Assembly: GCA_964293815.1 (NCBI GenBank)
Contig: CAXYYC010000012.1
Location: forward strand, 1-61,456
From: CTSOIL-112 sp964293815
GTDB taxonomy: Bacteria; Pseudomonadota; Gammaproteobacteria; Burkholderiales; Burkholderiaceae
Direction of reading: 5' to 3'
Length of the DNA stretch: 61,456 nucleotides
Shown: positions 1-9,110 of the stretch, one piece after another
How the letters are laid out: each line of letters opens with the position of its first letter
Position numbering within the stretch: position 1 is the stretch's first letter
The notes under the pieces: model-generated
Told to the model about the DNA's origin: nothing
The model's database searches: none
The model's input: the letters and a program-made list of their open reading frames with translations, nothing else
Translations under genes and position numbers: made by a program

Positions 1-54
1 ATTTGACACCTCTTGTTTACGTTAATAGGTGTCCGTCAAATCGAGGGCAGATCA
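1..54 (-). mobile_element. probable end of an IS3-family insertion sequence
   Basis: Read on the minus strand, this segment starts TGATCTGCCC, which fits the terminal inverted repeat style of IS3-family elements (TG...CA ends). It contains an internal inverted repeat (ATTTGAC...CACC against GGTGTCAAAT). It abuts the exact point where the esterase gene stops. No transposase is visible because the element would continue left of the window. The IS identity is inferred from the end sequence and from the gene interruption. Confidence 0.45.
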
Positions 55-498
55 ACCAGAATACATGGCTAAATTTTGGAATGCGTCATTCGCACCGCCT
101 TGAATGAGAATAACTTTATTCGCCGCACTTTGCCCCGCATTTGCGCTTAAAAACTCAGTCACCTGAGTAGAAATCGGGCGCTGGGCAAAACCAGGTGGCG
201 TCGACAGCGAATCTGAATTAATTTTCGCCCCGCCTTGCGCATAGTTGCTACCACCTTGATTGGATGGCGTGGTGGTAAAGCCCAAACCCTCGGCGATATA
301 CTCCGCCGCAGTCTTGCCCGGGTTGGTGGTGAAGCGCTGCCCACCAATCGCGGCGTAGTAGCCACCATCAGACAGACTGTCGCCAATAATCACCACGCCG
401 TCCGCAGCCTGCGCACTCATGGCGGCACAAGCGAATATCGTGGCGATGGTTATCGGTTTCAGTGAACGGGAAAAGCGGGCTGCTGTATTGCGTATCAT
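52..498 (-). pseudogene. GDSL-type esterase/lipase, 5' fragment truncated at its 3' end
   Basis: The 148-residue product opens with a signal peptide (basic start, hydrophobic core, SAQAA cleavage region near residue 32). The GDSL block (GDSLSDGG) sits near residue 40 and a GGAND block III near residue 135. SGNH esterases of this type, often autotransporters with a C-terminal beta barrel, are normally several hundred residues long and need a DxxH block near the end of the catalytic domain. Here the frame ends immediately after block III, so that motif and any barrel are missing. The stop codon TGA is formed by the first bases of the adjoining IS-like sequence. This points to insertional inactivation; a non-functional secreted product is likely. 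Confidence 0.75.
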
Positions 499-647
499 TT
501 TGTCTCCTTGATTTATATGTGCCTTTAGGTATAAGGTTCGTCACCTTACCATTTTTCTAACGAGCGTTCACATTTTTCGTTATTGCACTGCAAAAAACGG
601 CGAGCATGGCTCACCGTTTTGATCGCTTGATGGTCACAATCGAGCCA

Positions 648-1931
648 TCACACGCCCAAACGATCGCGCAAACTGTACCATGCCGCACCAATGGCTGAGA
701 ATGGCACGCTGAACATACGCCCACCTGGGAATGGATAATGCGGCAGTTGCGCAAACGCATTCATTCGTTCAGGACGACCCAGTATCGCCTCGGACAGCAC
801 TTTGCCCGCCAAATGGGTATAAGTGATGCCGTGACCAGAACAGCCTTGTGAATAGTAGATGTGCTCGTTCAAAATCCCAACCTGAGGCAGACGCGAAACG
901 GTGAGTAGGAAATTGCCCGTCCACGCAAAGTCAATTTTGACGTCTTTGAGTTGCGGGAAGGTTTTGAGCATTTTCGGGCGAATCAGCGCCTCGACATTGC
1001 TCGGATCACGCGCGCCATAGACCACGCCACCGCCGTACAGCAAGCGATTGTCACCGGTAATGCGGTAGTAGTCGAGCAGGTAGTTGCAGTCCTCAACGCA
1101 TTCGCCATTCGGAATCAAATCCCTCACCATGTCGTCGGACAGCACCTCGGTCGTGACAACTTGCGAACCGCAGGGCATGGATTTGGCGGATAACTCCGGT
1201 ACGAGATTGCCCAGATAGGCGTTACCCGCGACCACAACTTTTTTCGCCAACACGCGGCCTTGTGCGGTGTAGACGATGGGCGATGCGCCACGTTCGATTT
1301 TGTTCACTGCCGAATGTTCGTAAATTGTCCCGCCGTGCGACTCAATCGCGGCCGCTTCGCCCAAAGCGAGGTTGAGCGAGTGCATGTGTCCGCCGCCGAG
1401 GTCAATCGAGCCGCCGACGTATTGATCGGTGTGGACGATGGCGCGTAATTGCGCTTTATCGAGTAGCTCCACTTTGTCGTAGCCGTAGCTCGCCCAGAGT
1501 TTTTGCTGCGCTTCGAGGTGGTGCATTTGTTTGTCGTTAAACGCGGCGAATACGCCACCATTTTTCAAATCACATGAAATGCTATAGCGCGCAATGCGTT
1601 CGCGGATAATGCGATTGCCTTCAAACGCCATGTCGCCGATCAATTTGGCCGCATTCGCATCGACCTGCTGGGCAACGGTATCAATATCACGGCTGTAGCT
1701 ATTGACCAACTGACCGCCATTGCGTCCGCTCGCACCGAAACCAACTTTGACGGCTTCCAATACCACGACCTGCAAACCCGCTTCCGCCAAAAACAAAGCA
1801 GTGGACAGGCCGGTGTAGCCCGCACCAATCACGCACACATCGGCGTGAACATCGCCTTGCAAAGGCGGGCGATTCGGCGCAGGGTTGGCGGTGGCTGCGT
1901 AGTAAGTTTTTTCCAATGCGGTGTGTGTCAT
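648..1931 (-). CDS. puuB: gamma-glutamylputrescine oxidase (FAD-dependent)
   Basis: This 427-residue flavoprotein of the DAO family has an N-terminal dinucleotide-binding fold (VIGAGYTGLSTA, residues ~35-46), the ASGRNGGQ segment near residue 67, and a C-terminal GCSGHGITYTHLAG segment that closes the FAD site. In the Puu pathway it oxidises gamma-glutamylputrescine to gamma-glutamyl-gamma-aminobutyraldehyde with release of ammonia and peroxide. It follows puuC on the same strand with about 120 bp between them. puuA and puuD lie about 16 kb away, so the pathway is split. The start has a GAGG ribosome site 5 nt upstream. A related deaminating FAD enzyme for another amine is possible, but the context favours PuuB. 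Confidence 0.85.
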   Translation of the reverse strand: MTHTALEKTYYAATANPAPNRPPLQGDVHADVCVIGAGYTGLSTALFLAEAGLQVVVLEAVKVGFGASGRNGGQLVNSYSRDIDTVAQQVDANAAKLIGDMAFEGNRIIRERIARYSISCDLKNGGVFAAFNDKQMHHLEAQQKLWASYGYDKVELLDKAQLRAIVHTDQYVGGSIDLGGGHMHSLNLALGEAAAIESHGGTIYEHSAVNKIERGASPIVYTAQGRVLAKKVVVAGNAYLGNLVPELSAKSMPCGSQVVTTEVLSDDMVRDLIPNGECVEDCNYLLDYYRITGDNRLLYGGGVVYGARDPSNVEALIRPKMLKTFPQLKDVKIDFAWTGNFLLTVSRLPQVGILNEHIYYSQGCSGHGITYTHLAGKVLSEAILGRPERMNAFAQLPHYPFPGGRMFSVPFSAIGAAWYSLRDRLGV

Positions 1932-2051
1932 ATTGACCTCTATTTTAAAATTTAGCTAAAAAGTCTACCGCCGCACGCTCGACAGCGTGCGGATGGTGTT
2001 GAAATTCAGGATTATTTCAGCGATGTTTACGAATATTTAATTTGAAATGAC

Positions 2052-3539
2052 TCAATAATCAATCTTGATCCAAGTGGTTTTCAACTCACAATATTTGTCC
2101 ATGCTGTGCAGCGATTTATCGCGCCCGTTGCCTGACTGTTTGTAGCCGCCAAACGGTACGGTGATGTCGTCGTCGTTGTACTGATTGACGTGTACCGTGC
2201 CTGCCTTGAGCGAACGCGCGACGCGGTGCGCGCGTGAAATATCGGCCGTCCACACGCCTGCCTGCAAACCATAAATCGAGTCATTCGCCAACGCAATCGC
2301 CTCGGCTTCGGTCTCAAAAGTCATGGCGGACAACACGGGACCGAAAATCTCTTCGCGCGCGATGGTGTGGTTTTTGTCGGTCACGAAAATCGTCGGTTCG
2401 ATGAAGTAGCCGCCGCTCTCCTGACGACAGCGATTACCACCAGCGAGTAATTCCGCGCCTTCGGTTTTGCCTGAATCAATGTATTTCATCACGTTGTTCA
2501 GTTGAATATCATCCACAATCGCGCCCATCGTGGTCGCAGGATCAAGCGGATCACCCGGCGTGAATCCCGCCACATGCGCGGCGACTTTTTTCATAAATTC
2601 ATCTTTGATGCTGGCTTGCACATACAAGCGGGTCGGCGCGTTGCAGCTCTCACCTTGGTTATAAAACACATTGCCCGCCGCTGCTGCCGCCGCCGCGTCC
2701 ATATCGGGACAGTCGGCGAACACGATGTTTGGCGATTTGCCGCCCAGTTCCATCCATGCGCGTTTCAGATTGCTATTTGCCGCCGCCGACATGATGCGTT
2801 TGCCCACGGCGGTGGAGCCGGTGAATGCGATGCAGTCCACATCCATGTGCTCGGCCAGTGCCGCGCCTGCTTCGTGCCCAAAACCGGTGACGACGTTGAA
2901 CACGCCCGCCGGAATGCCTGCTTCCAAGGCCAATTCAGCCAAACGCAAGCCGGTCAACGGCGACTTTTCAGACGGTTTGAGTATCACTGAGTTACCGACT
3001 GCCAGCGCCGGTGCGATTTTCCACGCGGTCATCAGCAGCGGATAGTTCCACGGCACAATTGCGCCGACCACGCCCACCGGTTCGCGTGTAATCAGTGCCA
3101 ACGAATCGCGCGGCGTCGGTGCGACTTCATCATAAATTTTGTCAATGGCTTCGCCGAACCAGCGTATGGTGTTTTGCGCGCCCGCGACGTCTACTGCGAG
3201 CGCGTTGCTGATCGGTTTACCCATGTCCAAGGTCTCGGTTAACGCCAGCTCGTTTTTGCATTCAACGATCAAATCAGCAAAACGAATCAAAATTTCTTTG
3301 CGCTTGCGTGGCGACAAATGCGCCCAGCGACCATCCTCAAATGCCTCGCGCGCGGCTTTAACCGCGATGTCCACATCGGCTTTGTCACAGCGTGCGACAT
3401 CGGTTAATTTACGCCCATCACACGGGCTGATGCAGTCAAACGTTGCGCCTGAAACCGCGTTAACGCGTTTGCCATTGATGAATGCTTGACCGTTAAAATC
3501 CATTTTTGCGGCGCGCTCTTTCCAATTCGTCACACTCAT
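2052..3539 (-). CDS. puuC: gamma-glutamyl-gamma-aminobutyraldehyde dehydrogenase
   Basis: This 495-residue NAD(P)-dependent aldehyde dehydrogenase has the catalytic glutamate in MELGGKSPNIVF, the nucleophilic cysteine in NQGESCNAPTRL and the NAD-binding FTGSTAVG segment. In the pathway it converts the aldehyde made by PuuB to gamma-glutamyl-GABA. The reading frame is open 20 codons further upstream, but GGAG lies 5 nt before the internal ATG at 3537-3539 and the protein then starts MSVTNWKERA like known PuuC proteins. It is transcribed ahead of puuB from a sigma70-like promoter at 3615-3643. Similar enzymes oxidise betaine or other aldehydes, so substrate choice rests on the neighbour. Confidence 0.88.
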   Translation of the reverse strand: MSVTNWKERAAKMDFNGQAFINGKRVNAVSGATFDCISPCDGRKLTDVARCDKADVDIAVKAAREAFEDGRWAHLSPRKRKEILIRFADLIVECKNELALTETLDMGKPISNALAVDVAGAQNTIRWFGEAIDKIYDEVAPTPRDSLALITREPVGVVGAIVPWNYPLLMTAWKIAPALAVGNSVILKPSEKSPLTGLRLAELALEAGIPAGVFNVVTGFGHEAGAALAEHMDVDCIAFTGSTAVGKRIMSAAANSNLKRAWMELGGKSPNIVFADCPDMDAAAAAAAGNVFYNQGESCNAPTRLYVQASIKDEFMKKVAAHVAGFTPGDPLDPATTMGAIVDDIQLNNVMKYIDSGKTEGAELLAGGNRCRQESGGYFIEPTIFVTDKNHTIAREEIFGPVLSAMTFETEAEAIALANDSIYGLQAGVWTADISRAHRVARSLKAGTVHVNQYNDDDITVPFGGYKQSGNGRDKSLHSMDKYCELKTTWIKIDY

Positions 3540-3614
3540 TTCATCTCCTTTGATTGCTCGTTTGTGCTTTCTCATACATGGCAGGAAGCACTGCGTCATT
3601 GATTCGATGCGCCC

Positions 3615-3643
3615 ATTATAAATCCCGATCTGATGTGCGTTAA
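3615..3643 (-). promoter_or_regulatory. sigma70-like promoter for puuC-puuB
   Basis: On the minus strand TTAACG and TATAAT are separated by 17 bp, with the -10 box at 3615-3620. It sits about 75 bp upstream of the chosen puuC start. The rest of the 360-bp gap between puuC and the transporter gene (3540-3899) shows a short AGGG...CCCT hairpin near 3820 and a single TACAGC motif at 3745, but no gene. Confidence 0.55.
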
Positions 3644-3899
3644 GCGGTGATTGAAGTGGACGCGCATTCGCCCAATAAATGGCTCCTGAATTGATTGCAA
3701 AATAAATGACAAATCAAGCCACTTATCCTTCAGATCCAACCATCATACAGCGAAGCCTGCTGTTCACCCACAGATTATTCTGTTTTTTTCTCAGAAAAAG
3801 TACGCACTTACCAACAAAAAGGGCTAAACTTGCCCTACTTGTTTTCTACTATTTTTATAACCCATTCTGAAAATAAGTTGACCATTCACGGAGGAATAC

Positions 3900-6023
3900 A
3901 TGTCATCCAATCACTCAAGCATCTCTCATAAAATCATCTGGGGCTTGGTCGCTATCATTGGCGCCATCGCCTTTGCTTACATAGCACTCAATCGCGGCGA
4001 GACCATCAATGCGATGTGGGTGCTGACCACGGCAGTCTGCGTGTATTTGATTGCCTATCGTTTTTATAGTTTGTATATTGCCGAAAAAGTATTGCAAGTT
4101 GATGGCACACGCATGACGCCTGCATTTCGGCACAACGACGGTCTGGACTATGTTCCGACCAATAAAGTCGTGCTGTTTGGCCACCATTTTGCCGCGATTG
4201 CAGGCGCTGGACCATTGGTCGGGCCGGTATTGGCCGCGCAAATGGGCTATTTGCCGAGCATGATTTGGATTTTGGTCGGCGTGGTGCTGGCCGGCGCGGT
4301 ACAGGACTATATGGTGTTGTTTGTGTCAACGCGCCGTGACGGGCGCTCGCTCGGCGAGTTGATCAAAGAGGAAATGGGCACGATTCCGGGTGTGATTGCC
4401 TTGATCGCCTGTTTTATGATTATGATTATTATCTTGGCAGTATTGGCGATGATTGTGGTCAAGGCGTTGACCCACAGCCCTTGGGGTACGTTTACCGTGG
4501 CATTTACGATTCCGCTGGCGGTATTTATGGGCGTTTATCTGCGCTACATTCGCCCAGGGAAAATTCTCGAAGCCTCAATTATGGGCGTTGCCGGTTTGAT
4601 TTTTGCGATTTTGATCGGCGGTCGCGTGGCCGAAAGTGCGACTTGGGCGCCGTGGTTTGACCTGAGTGGTAATGCGTTGACGTGGGCGCTGGTGATTTAT
4701 GGTTTTATCGCCGCTGTTTTGCCGGTTTGGTTATTGCTCGCACCGCGTGACTATCTGTCAACCTTCTTGAAAATCGGTGCGATTGTCGGTCTGGCATTGG
4801 GGATTGTGGTGCTGATGCCGAACATGCAAATGCCGGCGGTGACGAAATTCGCATTCAACGGTAAAGGACCGGTTTGGGCGGGTAGTTTGTTTCCATTCCT
4901 CTTTATTACCATCGCCTGTGGCGCTGTTTCAGGTTTCCATGCGCTGATTTCTTCGGGCACAACGCCGAAAATGTTGGCCAAAGAGACCGAAGCGCGCATG
5001 ATCGGTTACGGCGGCATGCTGATGGAATCATTCGTGGCGATGATGGCCTTGATTGCCGCGTCAATCATTGACCCGGGTGTGTATTTCGCGATGAATAGCC
5101 CAATGGGCGCACTCAATCCGACCGGATTGACCGACGTGGCACTCGCGGCCTCGCAAACGGTGAGCCAATGGGGTTTTGTGATTACACCCGATGTGCTGAA
5201 CCAAATTGCCGCCGATGTGGGTGAGAAAAGCATCATCTCGCGTGCTGGTGGCGCTCCGACGCTGGCGGTGGGTATGGCGCACATCATTCACCAAGCCTTG
5301 GGCGGTTTGGGTTCGATGTCGTTCTGGTACCACTTCGCCATTTTGTTTGAAGCGCTGTTTATTTTAACGGCGGTCGATGCGGGTACACGCGCGGCACGGT
5401 TTATGTTGCAAGATTTACTCGGCTTGATCAGCCCGAGCTTGAAACAAACCCATTCTCTGCCTGCGAATTTATTGGCAACCGCGATTGTGGTGTGTTCGTG
5501 GGGTTACTTCTTGTACATGGGCGTGAATGATCCGCTCGGTGGCATCAATATGCTATGGCCGTTGTTCGGCATTACCAATCAGATGCTGGCCGCGATTGCG
5601 CTGATGCTCTGTACCGTGGTGCTGTTCAAGATGAAACGCCAACAATACGCTTGGGTAACGATTCTACCAACGGCATGGCTGGTGATCTGTACCATGTACG
5701 CCGGCTGGCTCAAAGTCTTTAGCCCTGATCCAGCAGTAGGCTTTTTTGCCAAAGCCAATCAGCTCAAGGGAATGCTCGCGGGTGGTGAATTTAAACCGAA
5801 TGCGGTATTTAAATCCGTGCAACAGGTTGAGCAGGTGATTTTCAACAATCAATTGGACGGTGTATTGATGGCTGGATTTATGTTGGTGATCGTCGCTATG
5901 TTGGTGTTCACCGTGCAAGCATGCCGCAAAGCGCTTCAGTCTGACCGTCCAACGGTACATGAAGTTCCGTATGCGCCACTGCCTGCCAATGCCGATGAGA
6001 TCATCAAAGGTGCGGTTCATTAA
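3900..6023 (+). CDS. cstA: CstA/BtsT family carbon starvation / pyruvate transporter
   Basis: This 707-residue inner-membrane protein has many hydrophobic helices and the CstA family signature region (GHHFAAIAGAGPLVGPVLAA near residue 95). The family imports pyruvate and possibly peptides with protons. In E. coli there are two paralogues: cstA next to ybdD, and btsT (yjiY) next to yjiX and yjiA. Here it is followed by a YjiX-like gene and a YjiA-like GTPase, which is the btsT arrangement, so btsT is an equally good name. A CGGAGG ribosome site precedes the ATG by 6 nt. Length and sequence are normal for the family. Confidence 0.9.
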   Translation: MSSNHSSISHKIIWGLVAIIGAIAFAYIALNRGETINAMWVLTTAVCVYLIAYRFYSLYIAEKVLQVDGTRMTPAFRHNDGLDYVPTNKVVLFGHHFAAIAGAGPLVGPVLAAQMGYLPSMIWILVGVVLAGAVQDYMVLFVSTRRDGRSLGELIKEEMGTIPGVIALIACFMIMIIILAVLAMIVVKALTHSPWGTFTVAFTIPLAVFMGVYLRYIRPGKILEASIMGVAGLIFAILIGGRVAESATWAPWFDLSGNALTWALVIYGFIAAVLPVWLLLAPRDYLSTFLKIGAIVGLALGIVVLMPNMQMPAVTKFAFNGKGPVWAGSLFPFLFITIACGAVSGFHALISSGTTPKMLAKETEARMIGYGGMLMESFVAMMALIAASIIDPGVYFAMNSPMGALNPTGLTDVALAASQTVSQWGFVITPDVLNQIAADVGEKSIISRAGGAPTLAVGMAHIIHQALGGLGSMSFWYHFAILFEALFILTAVDAGTRAARFMLQDLLGLISPSLKQTHSLPANLLATAIVVCSWGYFLYMGVNDPLGGINMLWPLFGITNQMLAAIALMLCTVVLFKMKRQQYAWVTILPTAWLVICTMYAGWLKVFSPDPAVGFFAKANQLKGMLAGGEFKPNAVFKSVQQVEQVIFNNQLDGVLMAGFMLVIVAMLVFTVQACRKALQSDRPTVHEVPYAPLPANADEIIKGAVH

Positions 6024-6040
6024 TCAAGGAAACTGGAGCA

Positions 6041-6076
6041 CGCCTGCGAAGATGCAATGATTCGCCTTTGCAGGCG
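6041..6076 (+). other. intercistronic hairpin between transporter gene and yjiX
   Basis: CGCCTGCGAAG (6041-6051) pairs with CTTTGCAGGCG (6066-6076) as an 11-bp stem with one G-U pair and a 14-nt loop. No T-tract follows, so it is not a classical terminator. It more likely stabilises or separates the transporter message from the downstream genes. Confidence 0.6.
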
Positions 6077-6109
6077 CACTACTCACAAGATTCAACTCAA
6101 AGGATTGCT

Positions 6110-6307
6110 ATGTTTGAAACCCTTGGCAAAGCCGGTAAATATTTGGGGCAAGCCGCACGCCTGATGGTCGGCATTCCCGACTACGACACCTATGTACAGC
6201 ATATGCGACTGACTCACCCCGAGCAGACGCCGATGAGCTACGAAGAGTTCTATAAAAACCGCGTCGATGCGCGCTATGGAGGCAAAGGCAATGCACGCTG
6301 CTGTTGA
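6110..6307 (+). CDS. yjiX: YbdD/YjiX family small protein
   Basis: This 65-residue protein carries the hallmark family segments LGQAARLMVGIPDYDTY, PMSYEEF and a C-terminal RYGG..CC. Family members are always coded next to CstA or BtsT and are thought to be needed for transporter activity, although the mechanism is not established. The start at 6110 has an AAAGGA site 6 nt upstream and gives the usual MFETLG opening; an upstream in-frame start at 6068 lacks this. The end overlaps the yjiA start by 17 bp, which suggests translational coupling. Confidence 0.9.
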   Translation: MFETLGKAGKYLGQAARLMVGIPDYDTYVQHMRLTHPEQTPMSYEEFYKNRVDARYGGKGNARCC

Positions 6308-7376
6308 CGCACTTAAACCTCAAGTAGCACCATTGCCCGTCACCATCCTGACGGGCTTTTTGGGTTCGGGTAAAACCACGCTGATTAATTATTTGCTCCA
6401 GCACCATCAGGGCGAGCGCATCGCCATCATCGAAAATGAGTTTGGCGCGGCTGGTATTGACGGCGCATTGATTCAGGCACAGGTCAATGCACAAGCCAAT
6501 GTCGAGGTGCTGGAATTGAGCAATGGCTGTGTCTGCTGTAGCATTCGCGGTGAGCTGACCAGCGCACTGCAAGCGATTATCGCGCGCATCGACAGTGGTG
6601 AATTGGCGATAGAACGGCTGATATTGGAAACCACCGGCTTGGCCGATCCCGCGCCAATCATTCAGACATTTTTTGTGGACGAATTGATTCGCGAACGGGT
6701 GGTTTTGGATGCGGTGATTACCTTGGTTGACGCGCATCACATTCTCAAACAATTAGACGAACACCGTGTCGCGGCGGCGCAAATTGGCTTTGCCGACCGC
6801 ATCATTTTGACCAAGGCGGACTTGGTGGATCCGGTTGAAAAAGCCCAAGCGCTGTCACGAATTCACACCATCAATGCCAAAGCCCAGATCATCGAGACAC
6901 TCAACGGCGCATTGCCCAAGCAACTGTGGCTGAACATCGGCGCCTTTGAACTGGATGAGGCGTTGCAACTGAACCAAGGCGTTTATCAAGCCGCAGCCAA
7001 CCCACTCACACCGCAAGCCATCGACCCAAGCGCAACGCCGTTCAACTTCACCCCATTTACCTCCAATCCGTCAGAGCAGTCATGGAATGACGACATCCAG
7101 TCCTATACATGGACTGCGGGCGAGCTGGATCTCAAAAAAATCGGCGCCTTTATGGAACATCTGGTTGAGACCCACGGCAATGATATGTTGAGATACAAAG
7201 GCGTTTTAGCGATAGAGGGCGAACCACGCACCTTGATTGTGCAAGGCGTACACAAGGTGGTCGGCTTTGATTATGGTGCGCCCTTTAAAGATACGCGCCA
7301 ATCGTTGCTGGTCATCATTGGCCGTTATCTGCCTTCAGAGGCATTGAAACAAGCATTTATCCAAACGCAAGCTTGA
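6291..7376 (+). CDS. yjiA: COG0523 (CobW/YjiA) family metal-linked GTPase
   Basis: This 361-residue P-loop GTPase has Walker A GFLGSGKTT at residues ~22-30, the CxCC metal-binding motif (GCVCC, ~79-83), a TKADLVD guanine-specificity motif, and a C-terminal CobW_C domain. COG0523 proteins are metallochaperone-like and bind zinc or other transition metals; the YjiA client is unknown. The chosen ATG at 6291 has AGG 9 nt upstream and lies inside the end of yjiX. The same three-gene order occurs with btsT in E. coli. Confidence 0.88.
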   Translation: MHAAVDALKPQVAPLPVTILTGFLGSGKTTLINYLLQHHQGERIAIIENEFGAAGIDGALIQAQVNAQANVEVLELSNGCVCCSIRGELTSALQAIIARIDSGELAIERLILETTGLADPAPIIQTFFVDELIRERVVLDAVITLVDAHHILKQLDEHRVAAAQIGFADRIILTKADLVDPVEKAQALSRIHTINAKAQIIETLNGALPKQLWLNIGAFELDEALQLNQGVYQAAANPLTPQAIDPSATPFNFTPFTSNPSEQSWNDDIQSYTWTAGELDLKKIGAFMEHLVETHGNDMLRYKGVLAIEGEPRTLIVQGVHKVVGFDYGAPFKDTRQSLLVIIGRYLPSEALKQAFIQTQA

Positions 7377-7728
7377 AGCGCCTAAGCCAGCTGTACGCTG
7401 TAAATGGCGCACAACTCAAGCCAATCCAATCAACCTCAATACAATCTACTGGATACTCCCATGTTTAATAGGTGTTTACGCCAGTATTTGTGCAAATCGT
7501 GGTTAAAAATACACATTTTCGTTGCACCAAATGGGAAACAGGCATACAGTTATATTGAGTCGTTAAAGGGTGTTCGTTCGACACTTTTCTGACTTAAGCA
7601 AGCGCAGACACCCTTGTCTTTCCATTGAATCAAAAGACTTCGACCCCATTGAGTCCACGAGTTTGATTGTTCCACTCAATGATGATTTTAATAATACTGA
7701 TTCATACAGAGCCAAAAAGGATATGATC
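7377..7728. other. 352-bp intergenic region upstream of the dicarboxylate transporter gene
   Basis: No convincing gene is seen; short frames here lack ribosome sites. An inverted repeat CATTGAGT (7647-7654) / ACTCAATG (7674-7681) lies 48 bp before the transporter start and could be an operator. I found no clear FNR-type TTGAT-N4-ATCAA site. No strong terminator for yjiA is visible. Confidence 0.5.
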
Positions 7729-9030
7729 ATGATCTGGGTACATCTTCTCGTTGTTTTATTCTTCATTTATTTGGGTACAAGGTTGGGCGGCATCGGCATC
7801 GGTTTTGCCGGTGGTTTGGGTGTCGTTGTATTGGCCTTGATGGGTTTGAAACCCGGCCCGATTCCGTTTGACGTGATTTCAATCATCATGTCGGTCATCA
7901 TGGCGATTGCTGCCATGCAAGTGGCCGGTGGGATGGATTATCTGGTGAAACTGGCGGAAAAAATCCTGCGCAGTAATCCCAAATACGTCACCTATCTCGC
8001 GCCTGCCGTGACCTACTGGATGACTTTGTTGGCCGGTACTGGTCACACTGCATTCTCAACCCTGCCCGTGATCGCTGAAGTCGCCAAAGAACAAGGCATT
8101 CGCCCATCGCGCCCACTGTCGATTGCAACCGTGGCGTCACAAATTGCCATTACCGCATCACCCATTTCCGCCGCCGTGGTATTCCTCGCGGGTGAGTTGG
8201 AGAAAAACTTCGGTATCGGTTATCTGCAATTGCTCGCGATTTGGATTCCAACGACTTTCCTCGCCTGTATGATTACCGCCTTTTTCTGTAACTTCATGGG
8301 CAAGGATTTGGATAAAGACGAAGTGTACCAAGACCGTTTGGCCAAAGGTCTGATCCAAAAACGCGGCGAACTGCAAATCGACATCAAACCTCACGCCAAA
8401 CGTTCGGTCTTGATTTTCTTGGCGGCGATTATCGCTGTGATGGCCTACGCGACCTTAATCAGCAACAATATTGGTATCATCAAAAATCCGATCCTGAGCC
8501 GTGATAATGCGATCATTTCGTTCATGCTCAGTACCGCCGCATTGATCGTGGTCTTTTGCAAACTGGATACCGCAAAAATCACCAGCGCTTCCACATTCAA
8601 ATCGGGGATGTCTGCCGCGATCTGTGTGATGGGTGTTGCGTGGCTGGGCAATACCTTTGTCGGCGCACACATTGAGGGCATCAAAGCCGCATCTGCTGGC
8701 TTGCTCCATAGTTATCCGTGGATGCTGGCTGTGGTTCTATTCATCGCCGCGACCTTGCTGTATTCTCAAGCAGCGACTGCCAAAGCTTTGTATCCAGCGG
8801 CATTCGCACTCGGTGTCTCTCCGATTGCCGCCATTGCCTCATTTGCCGCTGTGTCTGCGTTGTTCGTTTTGCCAACCTACCCAACGTTGCTCGCAGCGGT
8901 GGAAATGGATGATACCGGCTCAACCCGCATTGGTAAATTCGTGTTCAACCACCCATTTTTACTGCCGGGCGTGATCGCTATCTCGCTGTCCGTATTGTTC
9001 GGCTTCCTTTGGGCGGGTGTTGTGCTGTAA
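7729..9030 (+). CDS. dcuA: anaerobic-type C4-dicarboxylate transporter (DcuA/DcuB family)
   Basis: This 433-residue membrane protein matches the DcuA family through the RLGGIGIGFAGGLGV N-terminus, AMQVAGGMDYLV, QIAITASPISAAVV, LYSQAATAKAL and a C-terminal DDTGSTRIGKFVFNHPF. It exchanges or takes up fumarate, malate, aspartate and succinate across the inner membrane. An ATG at 7723 is only 2 nt from AAGG, while the ATG at 7729 is 8 nt away and gives exactly the 433 residues of E. coli DcuA, so I chose the latter. The gene stands alone and ends at a strong terminator. Confidence 0.9.
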   Translation: MIWVHLLVVLFFIYLGTRLGGIGIGFAGGLGVVVLALMGLKPGPIPFDVISIIMSVIMAIAAMQVAGGMDYLVKLAEKILRSNPKYVTYLAPAVTYWMTLLAGTGHTAFSTLPVIAEVAKEQGIRPSRPLSIATVASQIAITASPISAAVVFLAGELEKNFGIGYLQLLAIWIPTTFLACMITAFFCNFMGKDLDKDEVYQDRLAKGLIQKRGELQIDIKPHAKRSVLIFLAAIIAVMAYATLISNNIGIIKNPILSRDNAIISFMLSTAALIVVFCKLDTAKITSASTFKSGMSAAICVMGVAWLGNTFVGAHIEGIKAASAGLLHSYPWMLAVVLFIAATLLYSQAATAKALYPAAFALGVSPIAAIASFAAVSALFVLPTYPTLLAAVEMDDTGSTRIGKFVFNHPFLLPGVIAISLSVLFGFLWAGVVL

Positions 9031-9050
9031 ACACCGCAAGCCCAACGAAA

Positions 9051-9082
9051 AACAGCGCAGACTCAATCTGCGCTGTTTTTTT
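9051..9082 (+). terminator. rho-independent terminator after dcuA
   Basis: AACAGCGCAGA (9051-9061) and TCTGCGCTGTT (9067-9077) form an 11-bp perfect stem with loop CTCAA, followed by a run of T. The same stem sequence recurs in the potI terminator near 12740. Confidence 0.9.
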
Positions 9083-9110
9083 ATGGATACCGAAGCACGA
9101 CCAAGCGTTC

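Noticed and set aside
3540..3899. CRP-type site for the CstA-like gene
   Set aside because: No TGTGA-N6-TCACA-like sequence is visible.
7404..7592. Short frame between yjiA and dcuA as a gene
   Set aside because: No ribosome site, no recognisable family, and it ends in the probable control region.
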